From Mycolicibacterium sp. P9-22 (GTDB taxonomy: Bacteria > Actinomycetota > Actinomycetes > Mycobacteriales > Mycobacteriaceae), in NCBI RefSeq assembly GCF_008329585.1, contig NZ_NPKP01000022.1:1-49950 (forward strand): DNA of 49,950 bases. Direction: 5' to 3'. The position numbers were made by a program, and so were the translations under genes. The notes under the pieces are model-generated. The model worked only from the letters and a program-made list of their open reading frames with translations, was not told the DNA's origin and ran no database searches. This document shows, piece after piece, positions 35,179 to 43,791 of this stretch (position 1 is the first letter of the stretch; each line of letters starts with the position of its first letter).

Positions 35179-35937
35179 ATGGCGGAGCCAGACAAGGCCG
35201 GCCCGGGGGTCATCCGGCCCGCATATTCACGGGTGCTGCTGAAGCTCGGCGGCGAGATGTTCGGTGGCGGGCAGGTCGGACTCGACCCCGATGTGGTGGC
35301 GCAGGTGGCCCGGCAGATCGCCGACGTCGTCCGCGCCGGCGCCCAGGTGGCCGTAGTCATCGGTGGGGGTAACTTCTTCCGCGGCGCGCAGTTGCAGCAG
35401 CGGGGTATGGAACGCACCCGCAGTGACTACATGGGCATGCTCGGCACCGTCATGAACAGCCTTGCACTGCAGGACTTCCTGCAGAAGGAGGGCATCGACA
35501 CCCGGGTGCAGACCGCCATCACCATGGGTCAGGTCGCCGAACCGTATATCCCGCTGCGCGCGCGGCGGCACCTGGAGAAGGGCCGCGTCGTGATCTTCGG
35601 CGCCGGCATGGGTCTGCCCTACTTCTCCACCGACACCACCGCCGCGCAACGCGCCCTTGAGATCGGCGCCGAGGTGGTGTTGATGGCCAAGGCGGTGGAC
35701 GGGGTGTTCACCGACGACCCGCGCACGAATCCCGACGCCAAGCTGCTCACCGCGATCACCCACCGCGAGGTGATCGATCAGGGCCTGCAGGTCGCCGATT
35801 CCACCGCGTTCAGCCTCTGTATGGACAACGGCATGCCGATCCTCGTGTTCAATCTCCTCACCGACGGAAATATCGCGCGAGCGGTTGCAGGTGAGAAGAT
35901 CGGAACACTGGTCACCTCGGACAAGGAGACACCGTGA
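35179..35937 (+). CDS. pyrH: uridylate kinase
   Basis: The 252-residue protein has UMP-kinase signatures: RVLLKLGGEMFGG, VAVVIGGGNFFRG, RSDYMGMLGTVMNSLALQ and GVFTDDPRTNPDAK. It phosphorylates UMP to UDP, is a hexamer and is normally regulated by GTP and UTP. The C-terminal end overlaps the frr GTG by four bases. The order pyrH-frr-cdsA-rlmN is the mycobacterial one. Confidence 0.98.
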   Translation: MAEPDKAGPGVIRPAYSRVLLKLGGEMFGGGQVGLDPDVVAQVARQIADVVRAGAQVAVVIGGGNFFRGAQLQQRGMERTRSDYMGMLGTVMNSLALQDFLQKEGIDTRVQTAITMGQVAEPYIPLRARRHLEKGRVVIFGAGMGLPYFSTDTTAAQRALEIGAEVVLMAKAVDGVFTDDPRTNPDAKLLTAITHREVIDQGLQVADSTAFSLCMDNGMPILVFNLLTDGNIARAVAGEKIGTLVTSDKETP

Positions 35938-36491
35938 TCGACGAAACCCTCTTCGACGCTGAAGAGAAGATGGAGAAGGCGGTGACGGTGGCGCGCGACG
36001 ACCTGTCGTCGATCCGCACCGGCCGGGCCAACCCCGGCATGTTCTCCCGGCTGAACATCGAGTACTACGGTTCGCCGACGCCGATCACCCAGCTGTCGAG
36101 CATCAACGTCCCCGAGGCACGGCTGGTCGTCATCAAGCCCTACGAGGCCAGCCAGCTCAAGCCGATCGAGGATGCCATCCGCAACTCCGACCTGGGCGTC
36201 AATCCGTCCAATGACGGCAACGTCATCCGGATCTCCGTGCCGCAGCTCACCGAGGAACGCCGCCGCGAGCTGGTCAAGCAGGCGAAATCCAAGGGCGAGG
36301 ACGCCAAGGTCTCGATTCGCAACATCCGTCGCAAGGCGATGGAGGAGCTGGCCCGGATCAAGAAGGACGGCGAGGCCGGCGAGGACGAGGTGGGGCGCGC
36401 CGAGAAGGATCTCGACAAGAGCACCGGACAGTACGTGACCCAGATCGACGAGCTGGTCAAACACAAAGAAGGCGAGCTGTTGGAGGTCTGA
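35934..36491 (+). CDS. frr: ribosome recycling factor
   Basis: The 185-residue protein starts at GTG and matches RRF over its whole length: DDLSSIRTGRANPGMFSRL, then VIRISVPQLTEERRRELVKQ, and a C-terminal helix. It splits post-termination ribosomes together with EF-G. It overlaps pyrH by four bases and cdsA by one. Confidence 0.98.
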   Translation: MIDETLFDAEEKMEKAVTVARDDLSSIRTGRANPGMFSRLNIEYYGSPTPITQLSSINVPEARLVVIKPYEASQLKPIEDAIRNSDLGVNPSNDGNVIRISVPQLTEERRRELVKQAKSKGEDAKVSIRNIRRKAMEELARIKKDGEAGEDEVGRAEKDLDKSTGQYVTQIDELVKHKEGELLEV

Positions 36492-37360
36492 TGACCTTTC
36501 AGCAGGGCAGTCCAGTGGTAGACGCCGAACCACCGAAGAAGCAATCGCGCGCAGGCCGCGACCTGCCGGCCGCCATCGGCGTCGGGGTCGTGCTGGGCGG
36601 CATGGCCATCGGGACCCTGCTGTTCGCCCCGCTCTGGTGGCTACCGTTGCTCGCAGTCGCCATCGCGATCGCCACCCACGAGGTGATCCGCAGGTTGCGC
36701 GAACACGGCTATGCGATCCCGACCGTCCCCCTGCTGGTGGGCGGACAGGCAATGATCTGGCTGACCTGGCCATTCGGTGCGGCAGGGCTCCTGGGCGCCT
36801 ACGGCGGAACCGTCGTCCTCTGCATGATCTGGCGGCTGATCGGCCAAGGCCTGGACCAGCAGCCGGTCAACTACCTGCGCGATATCGCCGCCACCATGCT
36901 GCTCGCCACCTGGGTGCCGATGTTCGCCGCGTTCACCGCGCTGATGATCTTCGCCGAGGACGGCGGCGCCCGGGTGTTCACGGTGATCGTGACCGTCGTC
37001 TTTGCCGATATCGGCGGTTACGTGGCGGGCGTGCTGTTCGGCAAGCACCTGATGGCTCGGGCCATCAGCCCGAAGAAGTCCTGGGAGGGTCTGGGCGGAT
37101 CGCTGGTCTTCGGTATCGCCGCCGCGGTGCTGTCCGTGGCGTTCCTCATGGAGAAGCCCGCCTGGGTGGGTGTCCCGCTGGGTGTGCTGCTGGTGATCAC
37201 CGGAGTGCTCGGTGACCTGATCGAATCGCAGATCAAACGGGATCTCGGGATCAAGGACATGGGCACCCTGCTACCCGGTCACGGCGGGCTCATGGACCGT
37301 ATCGACGCCATGCTGCCGTCGGCGGTCGTCGGCTGGATCGTACTGACCCTGCTGGCCTGA
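36491..37360 (+). CDS. cdsA: phosphatidate cytidylyltransferase (CDP-diacylglycerol synthase)
   Basis: The 289-residue membrane protein has about eight hydrophobic segments and the CdsA signature SPKKSWEGLGGSLVFG plus the C-terminal SQIKRDLGIKDMGTLLPGHGG-x-MDRIDAML that holds the metal-binding Asp. It makes CDP-diacylglycerol for phosphatidylinositol and cardiolipin synthesis. It overlaps frr by one base (TGATG). Confidence 0.97.
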   Translation: MTFQQGSPVVDAEPPKKQSRAGRDLPAAIGVGVVLGGMAIGTLLFAPLWWLPLLAVAIAIATHEVIRRLREHGYAIPTVPLLVGGQAMIWLTWPFGAAGLLGAYGGTVVLCMIWRLIGQGLDQQPVNYLRDIAATMLLATWVPMFAAFTALMIFAEDGGARVFTVIVTVVFADIGGYVAGVLFGKHLMARAISPKKSWEGLGGSLVFGIAAAVLSVAFLMEKPAWVGVPLGVLLVITGVLGDLIESQIKRDLGIKDMGTLLPGHGGLMDRIDAMLPSAVVGWIVLTLLA

Positions 37361-37424
37361 TCCCGGGTCGCCGAGCCGCGAATTCGTGGCTACGGCCGTT
37401 GCGGTGGGATACTGGAAGCACATC

Positions 37425-38522
37425 ATGGCCATTTCCCTCCCGCTCGTTTTCGACGCACCGCGACGCGCTCTGCCGCCGCGGCATCTCGCCGACCTCGATG
37501 CGGACGGCCGTGCCGCCGCCGTCGCCGAGCTGGGCCTGCCCAAATTCCGGGCGAAACAGCTGGCCAACCAGTACTACGGCCGGCTCATCGCCGACCCGCA
37601 GCAGATGACCGACCTGCCGGCTGCGGTCCGCGAGCAGGTCGCCGGAGCGCTGTTCCCCACCCTCATCGAACCCGCCAAACAGGTCCAGTGCGACGCGGGG
37701 GAGACCCGAAAGACGTTGTGGCGCGCCGTCGACGGCAGCACCTTCGAGTCGGTGCTGATGCGCTATCCGCAACGCAACACCGTGTGCATCTCATCACAGG
37801 CCGGCTGCGGGATGGCGTGCCCGTTCTGCGCGACGGGCCAGGGCGGGCTGCAGCGCAACCTGTCCACCGCCGAGATCCTGGAGCAGGTGCGGGCCGCGTC
37901 GGCGACCATGCGCTCCGAGCATGACGGCAGACTCTCCAACATCGTCTTCATGGGGATGGGGGAGCCGCTGGCCAACTACAACCGCGTACTGGCCGCCGTG
38001 AAGCGCATCATCGCCCCGCCGCCGGAGGGTTTCGGGATCAGCGCCCGCTCCGTCACGGTCTCCACCGTCGGGCTGGCTCCGGCGATCCGCAAGCTGGCCG
38101 ATGAGCGTCTCGGTGTGACGCTGGCGGTCTCGCTGCACACCCCCGACGACGAACTGCGCGACACCCTGGTGCCGGTGAACAACCGCTGGAGCGTCGATGA
38201 GGTGCTCGACGCCGCGCGCTATTACGCCGACAGCACCGGCAGACGCGTGTCCATCGAGTATGCACTGATCCGCGACGTGAACGACCAGCCCTGGCGCGCG
38301 GACCTGCTCGGCAAGAAGTTGCACAGCAAGCTGGGTCCGCTCGTGCACGTCAACCTCATCCCGCTCAACCCGACGCCGGGCAGTGAATGGGACGCCAGCC
38401 CCAAACCCGTCGAGCGTGAGTTCGTGAAACGCGTCATCGCCAAGGGCGTGTCCTGCACGGTGCGCGATACCCGCGGCCGCGAGATCGCCGCTGCCTGCGG
38501 GCAATTGGCCGCCGAGGGCTGA
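37425..38522 (+). CDS. rlmN: 23S rRNA (A2503)-C2 / tRNA methyltransferase RlmN
   Basis: The 365-residue radical SAM enzyme has the cluster motif C128-x3-C132-x2-C135 (GCGMACPFCATGQGG), NIVFMGMGEPLANYN, and near the end SCTVRDTRGREIAAACGQL with the second essential Cys. It places a methyl group on A2503 of 23S rRNA. The ATG at 37425 matches the family start; an in-frame GTG at 37386 would add 13 residues. It ends four bases from the convergent SnoaL-like gene. Confidence 0.97.
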   Translation: MAISLPLVFDAPRRALPPRHLADLDADGRAAAVAELGLPKFRAKQLANQYYGRLIADPQQMTDLPAAVREQVAGALFPTLIEPAKQVQCDAGETRKTLWRAVDGSTFESVLMRYPQRNTVCISSQAGCGMACPFCATGQGGLQRNLSTAEILEQVRAASATMRSEHDGRLSNIVFMGMGEPLANYNRVLAAVKRIIAPPPEGFGISARSVTVSTVGLAPAIRKLADERLGVTLAVSLHTPDDELRDTLVPVNNRWSVDEVLDAARYYADSTGRRVSIEYALIRDVNDQPWRADLLGKKLHSKLGPLVHVNLIPLNPTPGSEWDASPKPVEREFVKRVIAKGVSCTVRDTRGREIAAACGQLAAEG

Positions 38523-38526
38523 GCCC

Positions 38527-38943
38527 TCAGCGCGCCGGCGGGTTGCTGAACCAGACGTTCTCCTCGCGAAGATTCCGGCTGCGCCAACCCTGCCCGGTGC
38601 GCACCAGTTCATGGTGGTAGTACCCACCGCACGCGCTCTGGGTGGACATGCCCGGCAGCTGCATCGGGTTGTAGAACATGGCCTGCACCTTCGCGCCGTC
38701 GCCGTCGATATCGGCCTCGACATTCGTGATGTAGTGCATGCTCCACGGAATCGTCGCGAAACCCGCTGAGAGCCAGTCGATCACCTCGTCGCGGCGGCCC
38801 GCGATGGCCCCCGCGGAGGTGTAGTCGATATGCGCGTCCTCGGTGAACACCGAGCGGTAGAGCTCCCAGTCCCTGGTGTCCACCCCGCGGGCGTAACGGG
38901 CCAGCAGCGCCCGGATCTCCAACTGATCGTCCACCCAGCTCAC
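38527..38943 (-). CDS. SnoaL-like nuclear-transport-factor-2 fold protein
   Basis: The 138-residue protein starts at GTG 38943 and has the SnoaL_4 pattern: DQLEIRALLARYARGVDTRDW, YRSVFTEDAHIDYTSAG and MHYITNVEADIDGD. Proteins of this fold act as small isomerases, dehydratases or hydrolases, or merely bind hydrophobic ligands. It overlaps the next SnoaL-like gene by four bases, and the two are clear paralogues, which may form a heteromer. Confidence 0.87.
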   Translation of the reverse strand: MSWVDDQLEIRALLARYARGVDTRDWELYRSVFTEDAHIDYTSAGAIAGRRDEVIDWLSAGFATIPWSMHYITNVEADIDGDGAKVQAMFYNPMQLPGMSTQSACGGYYHHELVRTGQGWRSRNLREENVWFSNPPAR

Positions 38944-39332
38944 GACGCGACCTCCAGTGTCAATCTGCTGATCCGCCAGCCCGCCGGAGTGCGCACCAGA
39001 TCGTCATGCCAGCGGCCGGCGAAGAAGCTGATCTCATCCGATCCGGGTAGTTGAACGGCGTTGAACCACATCGCGACTGTGTGCGCCCTGTCGACCTCGA
39101 ATGAGCTCTCGATATTGGTGACATAGTGCATGCCCACCGAGATCGCCTGTTGATGACGCTCGAGATGACCGACCGCGTCCGCCACGGTGCCGACCACCAG
39201 ACCGGCCGCCGAATAGTCGACCCGCGCATCCTCGGTGAACAACGCACGATAGGACGCCCAGTCCTTTGAGTCGACCGCGCGGCAGTACCGGCTCAGCAGG
39301 GCGTCGATCTCCAGTTCGTCGATGACCGGCAC
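38940..39332 (-). CDS. SnoaL-like protein, paralogue of the neighbour
   Basis: The 130-residue protein begins (GTG) with PVIDELEIDALLSRYCRAVD and continues DSKDWASYRALFTEDARVDY and HYVTNIESSFEVD. It shares the Asp of the EDAxxDY motif with its neighbour. The start overlaps the aldehyde dehydrogenase stop by one base (TAGTG), so translation is coupled. Confidence 0.87.
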   Translation of the reverse strand: MPVIDELEIDALLSRYCRAVDSKDWASYRALFTEDARVDYSAAGLVVGTVADAVGHLERHQQAISVGMHYVTNIESSFEVDRAHTVAMWFNAVQLPGSDEISFFAGRWHDDLVRTPAGWRISRLTLEVAS

Positions 39333-40816
39333 TATTCGGGCATGCCGATGGTCTTGGCGTCCAGGTACTCCTTGTAGCCCTCCGCGCCATTGCGATAGCC
39401 CAGGCCGCTCTGCTTGGTGCCGCCGAACGGGCTGTCGATGCCGAAGTGGCTCTTGCCGTTGATGGTGACGTTGCCGGTGCGCATCCGGGTGGCGACCGCG
39501 AACGCCCGGTCCAGATCGCCGCCACTGACCTCACCGGACAGTCCGTAGATGGAGTTGTTGGCGATCGCGACGGCCTCGTCGTCACCCTCGTAGGCAATGA
39601 CGGCCAGCACCGGACCGAAGACCTCCTCCTGCGCGATCTGGCTGTCCGGATCGACATCGGCGAGCAGGGTGGCCTGGGTGTAGTAGCCGACCGGCAGCTT
39701 CTCCGGCACACCGCCGCCGGTGACCAGGCGGGCACCGGATTCCACGGCACGCTTCACCATGCCCAGCACCTTCTGCCGCTGCGTCTCGCTGATCTGCGGA
39801 CCCTGCATATTGGCCGGATCCCACGGGTCGCCGACCGGGAAGTTCTCCATCATGTTCTTCATGATCTCGATGCCCTCGTCATAGCGGCTGCGCGGCAACA
39901 GGATCCGGGACGGCAGGATGCAGGACTGGCCGCTCATCACGCAGGCCATCAACGCGGCCATCGGCAGTGCCATGTTGAGGTCGGCATCGTCGAGCACAAT
40001 GTGCGCGCTCTTACCGCCGAGCTCCAGCAGCGTCTTCTTCACCGTCGGCGCACCGGCGGCCAGAATCGCCCGACCCGTCGCCGTCGACCCGGTGAAGGTG
40101 ATCATGTCCACGCGCGGGTCGGACGCCAGCGCGGCGCCCACCTCGTTGGCATTCGAGACCACCACGTTGAACACCCCCGGCGGGATGTCGGTCTCCTCGG
40201 CCACGATGCGGCCGTACTCGCTGCCCGACCACGGGGTGAGCTGTGCCGGTTTGAGCACAACGGTGTTACCCGCCATCAGGGCGGGCACGGTCTCGGCGAT
40301 GTTGAGGTAGAACGGCACGTTCCACGGGGTGATGGCGCCGACGACGCCGACGGCCTCGTAGTGGATCTTGCGCCGGGCCGGCCCCATCGGCGTCTCGTGC
40401 ACGCCGTTGTCGGCCAGGTACTCGAAATTCCTGCCGTGCTCGGCCCAGTGCTTGACCTCTTCGATGGGGCTCTCGATCTGGCTGCCGGTGACCTTCACCG
40501 GACACCCCACCTCGGTGATGAGCACCCGGCGCAGATGTTCCTTGTTGCGTTCCAGCGCCTCGTGCAGCTGGGTGAGGCAGTGGTAGCGGAAATCGAGGTC
40601 GCGGCTCCAGTCGGTCTCGTCGAACGCGCGCCGCGCCGCGCCGACCGCACGCGCCATATCGTCGGTGGTGCCGTCGGTGGCCTGGCCGGCCACCTGCTCG
40701 TCGGCGGGGTGGATCACGTCGAACAGCGCTCCGCTGGCGGTGAGCTGGAGCTCCCCGTCGATGAGCATGCGTTGTTCGCCGGCCAGGATCCCTGTGTCAC
40801 TCTGCACGCTGGTCAT
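39332..40816 (-). CDS. aldehyde dehydrogenase
   Basis: The 494-residue protein has the ALDH motifs: NAD-binding ITPWNVPFYLNI and VVLKPAQLTPWSG, ITFTGSTATGRAIL, the general-base Glu in LLELGGKSAHIVL, and the catalytic Cys in MSGQSCILPSRILL. It turns an aldehyde into an acid or acyl product. It is the first of three overlapping genes with two SnoaL-like proteins, under a promoter that carries the TTACAAAT element ten bases before its ATG. Confidence 0.94.
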   Translation of the reverse strand: MTSVQSDTGILAGEQRMLIDGELQLTASGALFDVIHPADEQVAGQATDGTTDDMARAVGAARRAFDETDWSRDLDFRYHCLTQLHEALERNKEHLRRVLITEVGCPVKVTGSQIESPIEEVKHWAEHGRNFEYLADNGVHETPMGPARRKIHYEAVGVVGAITPWNVPFYLNIAETVPALMAGNTVVLKPAQLTPWSGSEYGRIVAEETDIPPGVFNVVVSNANEVGAALASDPRVDMITFTGSTATGRAILAAGAPTVKKTLLELGGKSAHIVLDDADLNMALPMAALMACVMSGQSCILPSRILLPRSRYDEGIEIMKNMMENFPVGDPWDPANMQGPQISETQRQKVLGMVKRAVESGARLVTGGGVPEKLPVGYYTQATLLADVDPDSQIAQEEVFGPVLAVIAYEGDDEAVAIANNSIYGLSGEVSGGDLDRAFAVATRMRTGNVTINGKSHFGIDSPFGGTKQSGLGYRNGAEGYKEYLDAKTIGMPE

Positions 40817-40825
40817 CTGCTCAGC

Positions 40826-40840
40826 ATTACAAATCAGCGC
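40826..40840 (-). promoter_or_regulatory. TTACAAAT element upstream of the aldehyde dehydrogenase
   Basis: ATTACAAATCAGCGC at 40826-40840, followed by GGCAGTGTCAG, aligns over more than 20 bases with the element at 46510 (TTTACAAATTAACGC, followed by CCAACTGTCAC). It lies ten bases before the aldehyde dehydrogenase start. Confidence 0.6.
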
Positions 40841-40869
40841 GGCAGTGTCAGCCCCTTGGGGCGAATTGA

Positions 40870-41406
40870 TTACTTGATGCCGACGGCGTGACGCAACTGT
40901 GCGAGGAAGTCACCCTCGTCATCGCTGCGGACGATGTAGTGCGATATCGCGACCCGGATCGCGGTGGACGCCTTCACCTGGGCGTTGGCCCCGGACAGCA
41001 GTTTGAGCAGACGAGCCCGCATGACCGGTATCACGTGCGTGAGCTGGGCGATGACCACCTCGGGTTCGATGTCGACGACCCGCACCCCCGAGTAGGACTG
41101 CTGGTACTCGACGATGAATCGCAATGCGGCGTCCAACTTTTCGGTGCCACGCAGGCCCGCGGTTGCGGTGCTTATCCCGGTGTCGAACATCTCTCGCTCG
41201 TAGACACCGAACGCACCGAGCAGTTCCTCCTTGGAGGCGAACCAGCGGTACAGCGTGGGCCGGGACACCCCGGCCTGTAGCGCCACTTCGGACAGACTCA
41301 GCTTCGTCTGCCCGCTGCGCCCGAGCACCTCCGCCGTCGCGGCCAGGATCCGTCGCCGCGTCGAGTCCTCGGCGGCGTCGGCGTGCGCGGAAAGGGGCTT
41401 GTTCAC
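40870..41406 (-). CDS. TetR-family regulator (paralogue 1)
   Basis: The 178-residue protein has the TetR helix-turn-helix RRRILAATAEVLGRSGQ, then LSLSEVALQAGVSRPTLYRW and FASKEELLGAF. Its ligand domain has VVDIEPEVVIAQLTHVIPVM and TAIRVAISHYIVRSDD. The same phrases recur in the TetR at 45958-46506, so the two are paralogues. It lies 25 bases downstream of the kinase gene and 53 bases upstream of the aldehyde dehydrogenase, in the same direction. Confidence 0.92.
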   Translation of the reverse strand: MNKPLSAHADAAEDSTRRRILAATAEVLGRSGQTKLSLSEVALQAGVSRPTLYRWFASKEELLGAFGVYEREMFDTGISTATAGLRGTEKLDAALRFIVEYQQSYSGVRVVDIEPEVVIAQLTHVIPVMRARLLKLLSGANAQVKASTAIRVAISHYIVRSDDEGDFLAQLRHAVGIK

Positions 41407-41431
41407 GGTACCGATGGTAGTGGTTGTGCCA

Positions 41432-42562
41432 TCACAAAGAGGCCTTCAGTGCGTAAACCGTGTCGAGATCCTCCAGCGCGGACACCGCCCGGCCGAGGCC
41501 CTCCAGGGCGATGTTCTCGTCTTGCATGCCACCCATCCCGGCGGTGATCAGGGTCGCGATGTAGGCGTACAGCGCCGCCTGGCGGTACCGCTGCCACAGC
41601 TCATCGCGGTCGATCTCTGGCCCGCCCGCGGCGTGCAGGGCGCTGCGGTAGACATCCAGCAGTTCGCGTTGGTTCTCGACCCGCGCGGCGGTGGTCATGC
41701 TGGTGATCAAGGTGTAGGACAGCTCGCGGGACGGATGCCCGCGGCGCACCGCCTGCCAGTCGAGCAGGCCGGCTTTTCCGTTGCGGAAATAGACATTTCC
41801 CGGATGCGCATCGCCGTGCATGACGGTATGCGGACCCCGGTCGATCAGGGCGGCGACGTCCCGGTAGTTGTCGTTGATGAACTGGCCGGTGCGCACCGGA
41901 ATCGAGGTCTTGCCCGCCAGCCGGCGGGCCGAGGCGTTGGCCAGTGGGCCGGTCAGCAGCGAGGTCGCATCGGCCGACGCCGTGTACACCCAGGGGTAGG
42001 GGTCCAGCCGCCGCCAGAAGGTGGCGTGCACCCGTGCCAGCAGTTCCACGATCAGTGCCGCGCGGTCGGTGTCCAGGGGATGGAGAGTGTCGGGGAATTC
42101 ACAGGATGCTGTCCCGTCGGCCGCCAAATCCTCTAGCACGAGCACGAACCGTCCGGTGAGAGGATCGAAGACGGCCCCGTGACACAAGGGCACATCGTCG
42201 AGATGACCGGACAACTCCCGATAGAACCGCACCTCCGTGTCGGCGAGCCGGCCCAGCTCGCCCATCAACCGGGTGGCCGCGGTTTGGGCGGGCATCTTGA
42301 CGAACACCGAGGCGGGCACGCCCGCACCGGTCAGTGCCAGCCGGGCCCGCGACGAGGTGCCGGCGTCGCCGTCGAGCTGTGACACCGAGGTGACGCTGCG
42401 CCCGAGCAGGCCGGAAAGGTAGGCCGCATCCAGACCGCTGAGATGGCGGGGGATTGCGCGCGCCCGCCCGAAGGCGGTGTCGGTTGCGATACGTTGCATG
42501 CCGCGCCCGAGATGTGCGGCCAGACCGAACACCGGAGCGACGCTGCTGACCTGCGGAGGCAT
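41432..42562 (-). CDS. APH-fold phosphotransferase (small-molecule kinase)
   Basis: The 376-residue protein shows the aminoglycoside-phosphotransferase/choline-kinase fold: a catalytic loop VMHGDAHPGNVYF and a metal-binding LLDWQAVRRGHP. An N-terminal lobe with VFVKMPAQTAATRLMGEL supplies the nucleotide-binding Lys. Members act on drugs, sugars, choline or hydroxy-acyl-CoAs. In this catabolic setting a hydroxylated intermediate is a more likely substrate than an antibiotic (inference). It has its own divergent promoter region with the TTACAAAT inverted repeat. Confidence 0.88.
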   Translation of the reverse strand: MPPQVSSVAPVFGLAAHLGRGMQRIATDTAFGRARAIPRHLSGLDAAYLSGLLGRSVTSVSQLDGDAGTSSRARLALTGAGVPASVFVKMPAQTAATRLMGELGRLADTEVRFYRELSGHLDDVPLCHGAVFDPLTGRFVLVLEDLAADGTASCEFPDTLHPLDTDRAALIVELLARVHATFWRRLDPYPWVYTASADATSLLTGPLANASARRLAGKTSIPVRTGQFINDNYRDVAALIDRGPHTVMHGDAHPGNVYFRNGKAGLLDWQAVRRGHPSRELSYTLITSMTTAARVENQRELLDVYRSALHAAGGPEIDRDELWQRYRQAALYAYIATLITAGMGGMQDENIALEGLGRAVSALEDLDTVYALKASL

Positions 42563-42570
42563 CGTGCAAG

Positions 42571-42596
42571 CTTACAAATCAAATCACTTTTGTAAA
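42571..42596. promoter_or_regulatory. TTACAAAT inverted repeat between kinase and CoA-transferase genes
   Basis: TTACAAAT (42572-42579) and TTTTGTAA (42588-42595) form an inverted repeat with eight bases between. It lies in the 53-base gap between the divergent kinase and CoA-transferase genes, so one dimer or dimer pair could control both. Confidence 0.65.
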
Positions 42597-42615
42597 GGTT
42601 ATTGAGAGGATTGCC

Positions 42616-43791
42616 ATGTCGGGACCAATGCACGGATTCCGGGTCGTGGAACTCGGTGTCTGGGTGGCGGCGCCGGCGGCGGGGGCAATCCTGGCCGACT
42701 GGGGTGCCGACGTCATCAAGATCGAACCGCCCACCGGGGATCCGGCCCGCTCGTTCGGCCGGATGATGGGACTCGACAGCGATCTCGGTACCGCGTCCAA
42801 TCCGCCCTTCCAGATGGACAACCGGTCCAAGCGCAGCATCGTGCTCGATCTGGGAACCGCCGAAGGGCGGCGCACCGCCGTCAAATTACTCACCGGCGCA
42901 GACGTTTTCCTTACCAACATCCGCCCGGCGGCGTTGGCCCGGCTGGGGCTGGATTTCGACTCGGTGGCCACCCACAACCCGCACCTGGTGTACGGGCTCA
43001 TTACCGGGTACGGCACCGAAGGCCCGGACGCCGACCGGGCCGCCTACGACGTGGCCGCGTTCTGGGCGCGCGCCGGGATCGCCGACCTGTTGACCCGACC
43101 CGGTGACACCCCGCCGTTTCAGCGCGGCGGAATGGGGGATCACTCCGCGGGGATGACGCTGGCGGCCGCGGTGTGCGCGGCGCTGTTGGCCAGAACCCGC
43201 ACCGGCACAGGACAACTGGTGACCACCTCGTTGTACCGCCAAGGTGCCTACACGGTGAGCTTCGACCTCAACACCCTGCTGATGTCCGGTCAGCAGGTGG
43301 CGATCGGGCAGCGGGAGGCGATGGGTAACCCGTGCATGAACAACTACACCGCGGGTGACGGCAGGAGGTTCTGGATCGTCGGCCTCGACGTGGCGCGGCA
43401 CTGGCCCGCGCTGTGCCGCTCGGTCGGGCGCCAGGAGTGGCTGGCCCGATATCCGACGCCCCGTGACAGGTTGACCCATGCCCGGGACATCATCGCCGAA
43501 CTGGACGGTATCTTCGCGACCAGGACACTGCCGGAATGGGAGCAGGTCTTCGCCGGGGAGCCGGACTTCTTCTGGTCGCCCATCAATTCGATCGATGACG
43601 TGGTGGCCGACGACCAGTTCCACGCGGCCGGCGGCATCGTTTATGTGCCCGAAGGGGATTCGAGCATACCGATGGTGGCGAGCCCCGCCGACTTCTCGGC
43701 GACGCCGTGGCGCCCGCGCGCTCCGGCACCCGAACTCGGTGAGCATACCGAAGAGATCCTCGCCGAACTCGGCGGCACTCAGGACCGCTGA
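42616..43791 (+). CDS. CaiB/BaiF-type (family III) CoA transferase
   Basis: The 391-residue protein starts MSGPMHGFRVVELGVWVAA and has the family III features: ADWGADVIKIEPPTGDPAR, DNRSKRSIVLDL, and the nucleophilic Asp in ADRAAYDVAAFWARAG. It moves CoA between carboxylic acids. GAGAGGA lies upstream of the ATG. It is divergent from the kinase gene and its 3' end overlaps that of the GH3 gene by 13 bases. It would activate an acid made by the cluster's oxygenases. Confidence 0.93.
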   Translation: MSGPMHGFRVVELGVWVAAPAAGAILADWGADVIKIEPPTGDPARSFGRMMGLDSDLGTASNPPFQMDNRSKRSIVLDLGTAEGRRTAVKLLTGADVFLTNIRPAALARLGLDFDSVATHNPHLVYGLITGYGTEGPDADRAAYDVAAFWARAGIADLLTRPGDTPPFQRGGMGDHSAGMTLAAAVCAALLARTRTGTGQLVTTSLYRQGAYTVSFDLNTLLMSGQQVAIGQREAMGNPCMNNYTAGDGRRFWIVGLDVARHWPALCRSVGRQEWLARYPTPRDRLTHARDIIAELDGIFATRTLPEWEQVFAGEPDFFWSPINSIDDVVADDQFHAAGGIVYVPEGDSSIPMVASPADFSATPWRPRAPAPELGEHTEEILAELGGTQDR

